Below are positions 1 to 8,140 of a stretch of DNA of 64,000 nt, one piece after another (position 1 is the stretch's first letter; every line of letters starts with the position of its first letter). This DNA comes from Marinobacter sediminum (GTDB taxonomy: Bacteria > Pseudomonadota > Gammaproteobacteria > Pseudomonadales > Oleiphilaceae): positions 3,224,001 to 3,288,000 of the forward strand of contig NZ_JAGTWY010000001.1 of assembly GCF_023657445.1 (NCBI RefSeq). Reading direction: 5' to 3'. The position numbers and the translations under genes were made by a program. The notes beneath the pieces are model-generated. The model saw only the letters and a program-made list of their open reading frames with translations. It was not told where the DNA came from and searched no databases.

Positions 1-1
1 G

Positions 2-1045
2 ATCGTGCTCTTCGCCGCCGCCTTTGTGAGCCAGAACCGGCGACAAAGCGGTAGCCTGCGGCTTTATAAAAGTGCCGTGGAAGCCACCGGTGAAGGCGTG
101 CTGATTACCGAGGCCGGAGACGATCAGCCGATCATCTACTGTAACCAGAGCTTTATGGAGATGACCGGGTATAAGGAGGAGGAAATCCTGGGCCGGAACT
201 GCCGTTTCCTGAACCGGGATAAGCCGGATCAGCCCGAGGTCAGGAAAATCAGAGAGGCGATTCTGCGCAAGGAGCCGATCCGTATCACGGTGAGAAATTT
301 CCGCAAGGACGGTACCTTGTTCTGGAACAACCTTGTGATCAACCCGATTCATGATTGGCGGGGAAAAACGTCCCACTTTGTCGGGATCATAAGAGACATT
401 TCCAGGGAAATCGAACAGCACCATCAGCTGGAGAACCTGCTCAACAAACTTCAGGAGGCCAATGAAACCCTGGAAGAAAAAGTGCACCAGCGCACCAGCG
501 AGCTGGAACAAGCCAACCATATGCTTGAACGCCTGGCGCTGACCGATGACCTGACCGGGGTTTACAACCGCCGCAACCTGATCAGCCGGGGGCATTTGGA
601 AGTACTGCGCTGCAGCCGCTCGGGCGGCACCTTTTCCGTCATGCTGCTCGACATCGACCACTTTAAGCAGCTCAACGATCAATATGGCCACGAGGCGGGG
701 GATCTTATCCTCAAGGCCTTTGCCAAAGCGGTCCACCAGTCTATCCGAAAGGTGGACAGTTTTGGCCGCTGGGGAGGGGAAGAATTCCTGGTCCTTGTCT
801 ATGACTCTGATCAGATAGACTTACGCGCCATGGGCGAGAAAATACTGAAAAATGTCGCCGAATGCCGGGTGCCCTACAAGGAACACCTACTCCAGGTGAC
901 TGTTTCCGTGGGCATCGCGACCTGGAAGGGCGGCGGCTTCGATACGACAGTGTCAATGGCGGACAAGGCCATGTACCAGGCCAAGGAGTCGGGGCGAAAC
1001 CGGCTGGTCATTTACCAGCCCTCATCCAGGGTCGCGCGGAAATAA
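2..1045 (+). CDS. LOV-domain diguanylate cyclase (5' end outside window)
   Basis: The reading frame is open to the left edge, so the N-terminus is missing. The first visible residues (IVLFAAAFV) look like the end of a membrane segment. Residue numbers count from the GTG at position 5. Residues 22-132 form a PAS domain of LOV type: GRNCRFL carries the cysteine (about 66) that forms the flavin adduct in LOV photoreceptors, followed by the typical NFRKDGTLFWN strand. A coiled-coil linker spans about 133-178. A GGDEF domain follows, with an intact GGEEF (257-261) and an RxxD inhibitory site (RKVD, 248-251) five residues before it. The likely role is blue-light- or redox-modulated synthesis of cyclic-di-GMP at the inner membrane. 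The LOV assignment rests on motifs; a flavin-free PAS domain is the alternative. Confidence 0.88.
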   Translation: MVLFAAAFVSQNRRQSGSLRLYKSAVEATGEGVLITEAGDDQPIIYCNQSFMEMTGYKEEEILGRNCRFLNRDKPDQPEVRKIREAILRKEPIRITVRNFRKDGTLFWNNLVINPIHDWRGKTSHFVGIIRDISREIEQHHQLENLLNKLQEANETLEEKVHQRTSELEQANHMLERLALTDDLTGVYNRRNLISRGHLEVLRCSRSGGTFSVMLLDIDHFKQLNDQYGHEAGDLILKAFAKAVHQSIRKVDSFGRWGGEEFLVLVYDSDQIDLRAMGEKILKNVAECRVPYKEHLLQVTVSVGIATWKGGGFDTTVSMADKAMYQAKESGRNRLVIYQPSSRVARK

Positions 1046-1116
1046 CACCCTTTCCCCCAGCCGCCGCCGGGTGGCCTGACAATCAGTGATAACAGGCCGG
1101 CGCCCGGGAGGACGCT

Positions 1117-2298
1117 CTAGCTGTCCTCCAGGTGCTTGCCCAGCATGGCGTGGTAGAGCTCCCGATCACCAATGGCACCAGTTAACTTCCCGTCCTCCTC
1201 CACCAGCAGGCTGTGGCCGGTGAAATAGCGGATCTCCACAGCATCCCGCAACGGCGTATCGGGTGCAATGCGAGTCGGCTGCTTGGCCAGGCTCTCAATC
1301 GCCTGCCCCGGCTCCCAATGCTGGGTCTGGAAGGTCTGGCCAGCGCTGGTCACCACGGCGTCCTGCGCCACGCCCGGCGTATGCAGCCAGGTGTCGAACC
1401 GCTTGCTGAGACAGCGGTTACCCGTGGCGTCCTGCGCCATTTCTTCCATGGGCAGCGCCAGTGACCGGGCCGCCAGCACATTGAGCGGGTTGGTGCTGGC
1501 GACAAAACTTTTCACGTAATCATTCTCTGGCTTCAACACGATGGACTCCGGCTTGCCGTGCTGAACGATCTGACCGTCTTTCATGATGGCGATGTGAGAG
1601 CCAAGCTTCAGAGCCTCATCAAGATCGTGGCTGACAAACACAATGGTCTTTTGCAGCTCTTCCTGCAGGGTCAGAAGCTCATCCTGCAGCTGATGCCGGA
1701 TCAGCGGGTCCAGCGCCGAGAACGGCTCATCCATCAGCATGATTTCAGATTCGGTGGCCAGTGCCCGGGCCAAACCAACCCGTTGACGCATACCGCCCGA
1801 CAGTTCATCCGGGCGGCGCTTGGCCCAGCCGTCAAGCCCGACCAGTTCCAGCTGGCGCGCCACCTTCTCACGGCGTTCCGCTTTGCCCAGACCCTGGAGT
1901 TCGAGCCCGAAGCCGACGTTGTCTTCCACCGTCAACCAGGGCATCAGCGCAAAGCTCTGGAACACCATGGAAACACGACGGGTACGGATATCCCGCTGGA
2001 CTTTTTCGCTGGCCTGGGTGAAATCCACCATCTCGCCATCGTGCTGGATGCGGATGGTCCCGCTGGTGACCTCGTTCAGGCCGTTCACACATCGCAGCAG
2101 ACTGGATTTGCCAGAGCCGGACAGCCCCATCAACACGCAAATCTCGCCTTTCTTGATGCTCAGGTTGGCGTTCTGCACGCCCACCACCAGATCGGTCTGC
2201 TCGCGGATAGCCGCTCGGTCCATGCCCTGCTCGATCAGTGGCAGAGCGCGCTGGGGCTGCTTACCAAATACGACATTTACATTCTCAATTTCAATCAT
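1117..2298 (-). CDS. choV: choline/glycine betaine ABC transporter, ATP-binding subunit
   Basis: This is the cytoplasmic ATPase of an osmoprotectant importer. Visible motifs are Walker A (GLSGSGKSS, about 58-66), signature LSGGMRQR, Walker B IMLMDEP and the switch histidine in SHDLDEA. The 393-residue length and the C-terminal extension with a weak CBS-like segment are typical of ProV/ChoV. The start overlaps the stop of the permease gene by four bases (ATGA), indicating translational coupling. It is the last gene of a choX-choW-choV operon. Substrate choice (choline, betaine or proline betaine) cannot be read from the ATPase; the cho name follows the binding protein. proV is the fallback name. 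Confidence 0.9.
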   Translation of the reverse strand: MIEIENVNVVFGKQPQRALPLIEQGMDRAAIREQTDLVVGVQNANLSIKKGEICVLMGLSGSGKSSLLRCVNGLNEVTSGTIRIQHDGEMVDFTQASEKVQRDIRTRRVSMVFQSFALMPWLTVEDNVGFGLELQGLGKAERREKVARQLELVGLDGWAKRRPDELSGGMRQRVGLARALATESEIMLMDEPFSALDPLIRHQLQDELLTLQEELQKTIVFVSHDLDEALKLGSHIAIMKDGQIVQHGKPESIVLKPENDYVKSFVASTNPLNVLAARSLALPMEEMAQDATGNRCLSKRFDTWLHTPGVAQDAVVTSAGQTFQTQHWEPGQAIESLAKQPTRIAPDTPLRDAVEIRYFTGHSLLVEEDGKLTGAIGDRELYHAMLGKHLEDS

Positions 2299-3143
2299 GA
2301 CGATACCCCCTCAGCGCCTTTCTGGCGGAAAAACCGGTCCATCCAGATGGCCAGCAATACGATGGCGAGGCCAGCCTCAAAACCCTTGCCGATATCGACA
2401 GTGTTCAGGGCCCGTACCACGGGTACCCCCAGACCATCGGCGCCTACCAGGGCCGCGATGACCACCATTGACAGGGACAGCATGATGCACTGGGTGATGC
2501 CGGCGCCGATGGAGCTCATGGCCGCGGGCAGCTCAACCCTTAACAGCAGCTGGCGGTTTGTACAGCCGAAGGATTTGCCAGCTTCCACCAGTTCTTTCGG
2601 TACCTGGGAAATACCCAGATAGGTCAGCCGAACCGGGGCCGCAATGGCAAAGATCACGGTGGAGATCACGCCGGGCACCACACCCAGGCCAAACAATGTC
2701 AGCGTGGGAATCAGATACACAAAGGGCGGAATGGTTTGCATCAGGTCCAGAACGGGCTGCAGGAACTTGTACAGCCATTCACTGTGGGCGGCATAGATGC
2801 CCAGCGGGATACCGATCACCACACACAGCAGGGTGGCGTATAACACCAGCGACAGGGTCGCCATGGTGTCTTCCCAGTAACCCAGGTTCCAGATCAACAG
2901 AAAACTGAAGGCAGTGAAGGCGGTCAGCCCCCACCGGCGATGGCGGGCGTGTGCCGCCACAGTAAAGAACAGCACCATGAAGCCTGGCGGAACCCATAGA
3001 AGGGCATCGGTCAGGCCATGAATCATGCTGCTCAGGGTGTCCGAAATGGTGTCAAAAAAACCACTGAAATTGACGACCAAAAAATCAACAACATCTTCCA
3101 TGAAGTCGCCGAAAGGCAATTGATGCTCAGTTATCCAGCTCAT
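2295..3143 (-). CDS. choW: choline/glycine betaine ABC transporter, permease subunit
   Basis: This 282-residue inner-membrane protein has about six hydrophobic segments and the BPD_transp_1 coupling region (about 160-220, including EAGKSFGCTNRQLL). It forms the translocation channel with the ATPase encoded immediately downstream, whose start overlaps its stop. The short N-terminal amphipathic stretch before the first membrane segment (FMEDVVDFLVVNFSGFF) is typical of ProW/OpuAB-type permeases. A gap of 112 bases containing a strong stem-loop separates it from the binding-protein gene upstream, which suggests one transcript with a lower level of the distal part. Confidence 0.9.
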   Translation of the reverse strand: MSWITEHQLPFGDFMEDVVDFLVVNFSGFFDTISDTLSSMIHGLTDALLWVPPGFMVLFFTVAAHARHRRWGLTAFTAFSFLLIWNLGYWEDTMATLSLVLYATLLCVVIGIPLGIYAAHSEWLYKFLQPVLDLMQTIPPFVYLIPTLTLFGLGVVPGVISTVIFAIAAPVRLTYLGISQVPKELVEAGKSFGCTNRQLLLRVELPAAMSSIGAGITQCIMLSLSMVVIAALVGADGLGVPVVRALNTVDIGKGFEAGLAIVLLAIWMDRFFRQKGAEGVSS

Positions 3144-3216
3144 GGTAGTCAGTCTTGTTGGGCGCGGGCGAAGCCTGCACCGGAAATGGGGGGATGTGAA
3201 CTAAGAGCCTGCGGCC

Positions 3217-3246
3217 GGTGTTCTGGACGCTTCGGCCCAGAACACC
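3217..3246 (-). other. stem-loop between choX and choW
   Basis: GGTGTTCTGG (3217-3226) and CCAGAACACC (3237-3246) form a perfect 10-bp stem with a 10-nt loop. It lies just after the choX stop on the minus-strand transcript and has no T-run after it. In binding-protein transporter operons such hairpins often protect the 5' binding-protein message or cause partial termination, so the solute-binding protein is made in excess. That role is inferred here. Confidence 0.65.
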
Positions 3247-3255
3247 TGACGGACC

Positions 3256-4185
3256 TTACTTCAAAGAAGCCTTCACGGCAGTCAGTGCCGGCTCACCGTC
3301 GATGGTGGTAACACCATCCAACCAGCCGTTCAGCACGTCCGGGTTGTTCGCCAGCCAGGCGTGGGCAGCATCACGTGGATCTTCGCCGTCGTTCAGGATG
3401 GCGCCCATCACTTCGTTTTCCATCGTCAGGGAGAACGTCATGTTGGTCAGCAGCGTGCCGACATTCGGGCATTCGTTGAGGTAACCCTTGCGAACATTGG
3501 TGTGCACGGTGGCGCCACCGTAGTTGGGGCCAAAGAAATCATCACCACCCTCGAGGTAGGCCAGATCGTGGTTGGCGTTCATCGGGTGCGGTTCCCAGGC
3601 CAGGAAGACCACCCACTCGTCACGACGCACGGCGCGGCCAACCTGGGACAGCATGCCAGCCTCACTGGATTCAACCAGACGAAACTCGCCAAGGCCGAAG
3701 GCGTCTTTTTCGATCATATCCTGGATCAGCCGGTTGCCGTCGTTTCCTGGCTCGATGCCGTAGATGCGACCATCAAACTGCTCAGAGTGCTCGGCGATGT
3801 CGGCGAAGCTGGTTACCCCGGCGTCGAAGGCATACTGGGGGACCGCCAGGGTGTACTTGGCGCCTTCAAGGTTGGTGAGTACGCTCTCCACGTCACCGCT
3901 CTCGAGGTAAGGACGCACATCCGCTTCCATGGTGGGCATCCAGTTGCCCAGGAATACATCGATGTCTTTGTTCTTGAGCGAGCGATACGTGACCGGTACC
4001 GACAGAACTTTCGCTTCCGGTTCATAGCCCATACCTTCAAGTACGGTAGACGCCAGGGCAGTGGTGGCGGTGATGTCAGTCCAGCCGACGTCGGAAAAGC
4101 GAACCGTCTTGCATTCCATGTTCGGGGCGGCCATCGCCGCGCTGCTCATTACCAGGCCAACACTGGCCAACATGACTTTTTTCAT
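3256..4185 (-). CDS. choX: choline-type substrate-binding protein of ABC transporter
   Basis: This is a periplasmic solute receptor of the OpuAC/ProX class, 309 residues. A Sec signal peptide is clear (MKKVMLASVGLVMSSAAMAA, cleavage after AMA). The mature protein shows the aromatic-box pattern known from ChoX-type choline receptors: SDVGWTD near the start, GNWMPTMEAD, a Tyr in TLAVPQYAF and LAWEPHP. These are the Trp/Asp/Tyr residues that cage a quaternary ammonium group. The start has a strong ribosome binding site (AAGGAG). It is the first gene of choXWV. Choline rather than betaine is favoured from remembered similarity to rhizobial ChoX, not from a search. Confidence 0.87.
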   Translation of the reverse strand: MKKVMLASVGLVMSSAAMAAPNMECKTVRFSDVGWTDITATTALASTVLEGMGYEPEAKVLSVPVTYRSLKNKDIDVFLGNWMPTMEADVRPYLESGDVESVLTNLEGAKYTLAVPQYAFDAGVTSFADIAEHSEQFDGRIYGIEPGNDGNRLIQDMIEKDAFGLGEFRLVESSEAGMLSQVGRAVRRDEWVVFLAWEPHPMNANHDLAYLEGGDDFFGPNYGGATVHTNVRKGYLNECPNVGTLLTNMTFSLTMENEVMGAILNDGEDPRDAAHAWLANNPDVLNGWLDGVTTIDGEPALTAVKASLK

Positions 4186-4705
4186 CGTTCGTTCTCCTTT
4201 CTCAGTTTTCGCTTAAAAAGTGAGTGTTGCGTAACCTTTAAATCAAAGTATTACCAAGCAGGAGCGCAGGATAGTGGCACTTGCCTGACAAGTGCGCGAA
4301 AGGTGATAGGCCCTGTCAGGGCACTCCCAATCGGAGGCGGCAAGGTCTTAGCCAAAGGGGGTGTGGCGCCTTGCCGTGGATATCAGCCGCTGAAACGGGT
4401 GTCCGTTTACGGGGCCGTTGCACCCAGACTTTTCAGTAGCAGTTACGTAATGTTAACAAAGCGGGCTCACTTTCTCCACTGACGGGCGAGTGAGGGCGCG
4501 ATCATCTCGGGTTCTGCGCAGTTGTATAACCTGTTTGCCATCGCCAGTATCTGTTTGGAAGATAATTTTATATTTGCCAAACTGGTCCTTACATACATCC
4601 TGTGCTCGGATGACGGTGACGTGCTGTTGACGAACCCTCTCAGGATTGCGCATCTGGCGCAGCTTTCATCCTTCTTGCATTAGAGTCAGCGACAGGAGGT
4701 TAGCA
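4186..4705. other. 520-base intergenic region with three stem-loops
   Basis: This gap between divergent choX and the dioxygenase gene carries no convincing gene; a 66-codon minus-strand frame at 4453-4653 has no ribosome binding site and many rare codons. Structure is notable. GCACTTG (4277-4283) pairs with CAAGTGC (4289-4295). GCCC (4310-4313) pairs with GGGC (4319-4322). CGGCAAGG (4338-4345) pairs with CCTTGCCG (4369-4376). In addition CCTGACA (4284-4290) is complementary to TGTCAGG (4314-4320), so the first two hairpins exclude a longer alternative pairing. On the minus strand this would be a choX leader. No known riboswitch class was recognised. Confidence 0.45.
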
Positions 4706-5722
4706 TTGAGTACTAACCAACCGTATATTGCGCCCCTTGATCCATCACGCGTTGCCATTATTGAAAAATTCGGCGGGAAGATCATCCCGCTGGATCCCAT
4801 CGGTGCCGAAGTGCATGGCATTGACTTGTCATCGGCGGACACACCGCCGCCCGATGTCGTCGAGGCGCTTGAACACGAAATGGCCAATCGTGGTTTTCTC
4901 GTTTTTAAAAACGAAAAGCAACTGGAAGCCGACGACTTTCTCCGAGCCAGCTGCTGGTGGGGTGGCAAGCAATTGCATAGCACCCATGGAATTCATCCGG
5001 CGACGCCTGATCGCAACCGACACATTTTCCGCCTGTCTAACGATCGTCGTCACGGAATTCCTGGCGTGGGCCCCCAATGGCACAATGATGGCAGCTTCAA
5101 CACGGATACCTTTTCGCACTCGGGGTATCACATCATCCGACCGGCCGAAAAAGGCGGAGGCACTTATTTCGCCCATCAGGGTGCCGCCCATGACGCTCTC
5201 CCGGAGGAGCGGCAGGAATTCTGGGGTCGCCTTTCCTCGGTAAACTCCGCTTCAGGAGCCGTTCATCCGGTGGTGCATGTGCATCCCATCTCCGGGCGAA
5301 AGAGTATTTGGTTGCATCTTGGAATGACGGGTGCGGTGATTGAAAAGCTGCCCGATGATGATGGCTTTCGCCTGTTGGATGCGGAAGAAATGAAGCAGCT
5401 GTGTCATGAGTACAACGACATTCTCAATGCCGGGCTGGAGAACGGATACGCCATCGCCTACGAGTACCAGGAAAACGACTGCGTTTTCATCGACAATCTG
5501 GCCGTGGCGCATCGAGCTGCCCCTGAGGCGCACCTGCCTCCCGAGGAGCAGGGCTTGCGGATCATGCACCGCAGCACCGTTCGCGGCGTTCAGGATCTTG
5601 CTCCTGACTTTGATTTGCCGGTCTACATCAACCTTAATGGGCCGAGTCCGTTCGGCAAAGGTGTCTGGCAGGCCGGAGGCGTCGGCTTTCGTTGGGATGA
5701 TGGAATTCCCATGCAAAACTGA
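4706..5722 (+). CDS. TauD/TfdA-family Fe(II)/2-oxoglutarate dioxygenase
   Basis: The start is taken as TTG at 4706, because AGGAGG (4694-4699) lies six bases upstream; an upstream in-frame ATG at 4646 has no such site. The 338-residue protein has the iron-binding facial triad: WHNDGSF (His126, Asp128) and a distal His at about 269 in AVAHRA. An Arg in RIMHRSTVRG can bind the 2-oxoglutarate carboxylate. The family uses oxygen and 2-oxoglutarate to hydroxylate substrates such as taurine, sulfonates, phenoxyacids or quaternary amines. The substrate here is unknown. It stands alone, divergent from choX, so a role on an imported quaternary amine or sulfonate is only a guess. Confidence 0.85.
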   Translation: MSTNQPYIAPLDPSRVAIIEKFGGKIIPLDPIGAEVHGIDLSSADTPPPDVVEALEHEMANRGFLVFKNEKQLEADDFLRASCWWGGKQLHSTHGIHPATPDRNRHIFRLSNDRRHGIPGVGPQWHNDGSFNTDTFSHSGYHIIRPAEKGGGTYFAHQGAAHDALPEERQEFWGRLSSVNSASGAVHPVVHVHPISGRKSIWLHLGMTGAVIEKLPDDDGFRLLDAEEMKQLCHEYNDILNAGLENGYAIAYEYQENDCVFIDNLAVAHRAAPEAHLPPEEQGLRIMHRSTVRGVQDLAPDFDLPVYINLNGPSPFGKGVWQAGGVGFRWDDGIPMQN

Positions 5723-5770
5723 GTCACGCCCGACATCACTATGAAATCGGGATAAAAGCCGGGACAGACC

Positions 5771-5817
5771 TGTTATCGACGCGCCCTCGTGATCCGCGAG
5801 GGTCGCTGCCGATAACA
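5771..5817. other. long interrupted stem-loop after the dioxygenase gene
   Basis: TGTTATCG (5771-5778) pairs with CGATAACA (5810-5817), and inside it CCCTCG (5784-5789) pairs with CGAGGG (5797-5802). This gives a coaxial two-part hairpin between the dioxygenase stop and the oxidoreductase start. There is no T-run, so a factor-independent terminator is uncertain. It could be a transcript-stabilising structure or a regulator-binding dyad. Confidence 0.5.
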
Positions 5818-5974
5818 CCCGGTTCCCTCCTCCCAGGCTCGTGTACTGCCCCATTTCGGATATCTTTCGCCATGTCGGTCAATATTGTGAGCATTTCAAC
5901 CATCTAATTTGTTGCCGGTTTATGCCACACTCACAAATCCAACAACGACAATACCCGTAACCGAGCCGTTTGCT

Positions 5975-8074
5975 ATGAGCGAAGCCAAGACCCACTTCCG
6001 GACCTGCAATATTTGTGAAGCCATGTGTGGCCTTGAGATCAGGCACCAGGATGGCGAGATCCTGTCGATCAAGGCCGACAAGGATGATCCGTTCAGCCAG
6101 GGCCACATCTGCCCCAAGGCGGTGGCCCTCCAGGATTTCTACAACGATAAGGAGCGCCTTAAAACCCCCCTCAGAAAAACCGCCGATGGCTGGCAGGAGA
6201 TCAGTTGGAGCGAGGCGCTTGAGGAAATAGCCACCCGTTTCCGCGGCATTCAGCAGGCTCACGGCAAGGATGCGGTCGGGGTATATCTTGGCAACCCCAA
6301 TGCCCACAACTTTGGCAATGCCATCATGCTTCAGCGTTTCTTCAAGGCACTGGGCACCAATAACCGTTACAGCTCGGCGTCCGCCGACCAGCTACCCCAC
6401 CACGTGGCCTCCAATTACATGCTCGGGTCGGGCATGCTCATTCCCATTCCAGACATCGACCACACGGATTTCATGCTGATCATCGGTGCCAATCCGATCG
6501 TTTCCAACGGCAGCCTGATGACAGCGCCGGGGGTAGGCAAACGGTTAAAGGCCATTCAACAGCGGGGCGGCAAAGTGGTAGTGGTTGATCCGCGCCGCAC
6601 GGAAACGGCCAAAAAGGCCGACCAGCACCTGTTCATCCGGCCGGAAACCGATGCCCTGTTCATGCTCGCCCTGGCTCACACCCTGTTCGATGAACAACGC
6701 GTAAATCCGGGCCACCTGGAATCACATATTGATGGGCTGGAGCGCCTGTCCGAGGCGGTTAAGCCCTACTCGCCGGAGCGTGTGGCCGAAGCCTGCGGCA
6801 TGGAGGCAACGCTCATCCGTGAGCTGGCGAGGGAGATGGCCGCCGCCAAGAGCGCCGTCTGCTACAGCCGAATGGGGGCCTCCACGCAGTCCTTCGGCGG
6901 TCTTTGCCAGTGGCTGAACAATGTCCTGAATATCCTCACCGGTAATTTCGACCGTCGGGGCGGGGCCATGTTTCCCCAGCCAGCGTTTGATCTGGTGCGC
7001 CCAAAGAAAGGCAAACCCAGCTCCTACGGGCGCTACGAGTCCCGGGTACGAGGACTGCCCTACTTCAACAACGAATTTCCGGTTGCCACCCTGGCCGATG
7101 AGATCCTCACGCCAGGTGACGGCCAGATCCGGGCCATGATCACCATCGCCGGTAACCCCGTGCTCTCCGCCCCCGGCGGGCCCCGGTTTGATGAGGCGTT
7201 CGAGGCACTGGATTTCATGGTGTCCGTTGATATTTACCTGAACGAAACCACCCGCCACGCCGACATCGTTCTGCCCGCCACCACGGGCCTCGAAGTGCCC
7301 CATTTCGACGTGTTCTTCAATTCGTTTGCGGTTCGCAACACCGTCAAGTTCTCGGAACCATTGTTCGAGAAATCGCCCGATCAAAAGCACGATTGGGAGA
7401 TCCTGCGGGACCTGGCCCTGCAACTGACCGGACTCGAGGACGACGGGGTCACCCCGGAAATGATGCTGGATGCGGGTCTCAAGCATGGCACCTATGGCGA
7501 ACAGGGCATGAGCCTCTCCAAACTGAAGGCCAACCCTCACGGGGTGGACCTGGGGCCGTTGCAGCCGTGCCTGGAGAAACGGATTCAGACCGACGACGGC
7601 CGGATCCGGATCGCGCCCCAGCTGTTCCTCGATGACCTGAAACGCCTGGATGACTCGGGGCTGATGGCGCATAACCCCGACTACCCGTTCTCCATGATAA
7701 GCCGCAGGCTGGCCCGGAGTCACAACACCTGGACCCAGAATTCCCAGCGGCTGGTCAAAGGCAAGAACCCCTGTACCATGCAGATCAATACGGCCGATGC
7801 ACAAAGGCTGGGCCTTGAAGACGGACAGCTCGCGCAGGTCGCCTCAACCACCGGCAGCATCCAGCTACCGGTTGAGATCAACGACGACATGTTTGAAGGG
7901 GTGATCAGCATTCCTCAGGGCTGGGGTCACAACCGCACCAACACCGCGATGACGGTTGCCGGATCACAGCCGGGCGTGAGCATGAACGACGTCACCGATT
8001 CACAGCGCATTGATGAGCTGACGGGCAATGCGGCGTTCAATGGCACGCGGGTAGCGGTGCAGGGCTCAAGGTGA
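5975..8074 (+). CDS. molybdopterin-dependent oxidoreductase (formate dehydrogenase/nitrate reductase superfamily)
   Basis: The protein has 699 residues if started at the ATG at 5975, just before the iron-sulfur motif; a TTG at 5909 would add 22 residues. Cys11, Cys14, Cys18 and Cys46 (CNICEAMCG ... HICPKA) form an N-terminal [4Fe-4S] site. The central molybdopterin domain runs to about 540 (GANPIVSNGSLMTAPG, VVVDPRRTETAKKAD). The C-terminal MGD-binding domain has SRRLARSHNTWTQNSQRL and PQGWGHNRTNTAM. There is no signal peptide and no adjacent FeS or membrane subunit, so it is probably a soluble single-subunit enzyme. The substrate is not recognised. The gene is isolated, with no molybdenum-cofactor genes nearby. 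Confidence 0.85.
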   Translation: MSEAKTHFRTCNICEAMCGLEIRHQDGEILSIKADKDDPFSQGHICPKAVALQDFYNDKERLKTPLRKTADGWQEISWSEALEEIATRFRGIQQAHGKDAVGVYLGNPNAHNFGNAIMLQRFFKALGTNNRYSSASADQLPHHVASNYMLGSGMLIPIPDIDHTDFMLIIGANPIVSNGSLMTAPGVGKRLKAIQQRGGKVVVVDPRRTETAKKADQHLFIRPETDALFMLALAHTLFDEQRVNPGHLESHIDGLERLSEAVKPYSPERVAEACGMEATLIRELAREMAAAKSAVCYSRMGASTQSFGGLCQWLNNVLNILTGNFDRRGGAMFPQPAFDLVRPKKGKPSSYGRYESRVRGLPYFNNEFPVATLADEILTPGDGQIRAMITIAGNPVLSAPGGPRFDEAFEALDFMVSVDIYLNETTRHADIVLPATTGLEVPHFDVFFNSFAVRNTVKFSEPLFEKSPDQKHDWEILRDLALQLTGLEDDGVTPEMMLDAGLKHGTYGEQGMSLSKLKANPHGVDLGPLQPCLEKRIQTDDGRIRIAPQLFLDDLKRLDDSGLMAHNPDYPFSMISRRLARSHNTWTQNSQRLVKGKNPCTMQINTADAQRLGLEDGQLAQVASTTGSIQLPVEINDDMFEGVISIPQGWGHNRTNTAMTVAGSQPGVSMNDVTDSQRIDELTGNAAFNGTRVAVQGSR

Positions 8075-8140
8075 GAGCCATGAGTAAAGCAGCAGGGCAG
8101 CTCAACGGCGAGCTGTACTGAAACCACACAAGGATTGCAC

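Noticed and set aside
1558..2622. Long plus-strand frame of 354 codons opposite choV and choW
   Set aside because: It is antisense to two well-supported transporter genes and its translation is rich in His, Gln and Arg without domain similarity, as expected for a shadow frame.
4453..4653. 66-codon minus-strand frame between choX and the dioxygenase gene
   Set aside because: No ribosome binding site, rare codons such as AGG, CGA and ATA, and no recognisable domain; it is more likely leader or spacer DNA.
6722..7804. 360-codon minus-strand frame inside the molybdoenzyme gene
   Set aside because: Antisense to a conserved enzyme; composition is typical of a reverse frame in GC-rich DNA.
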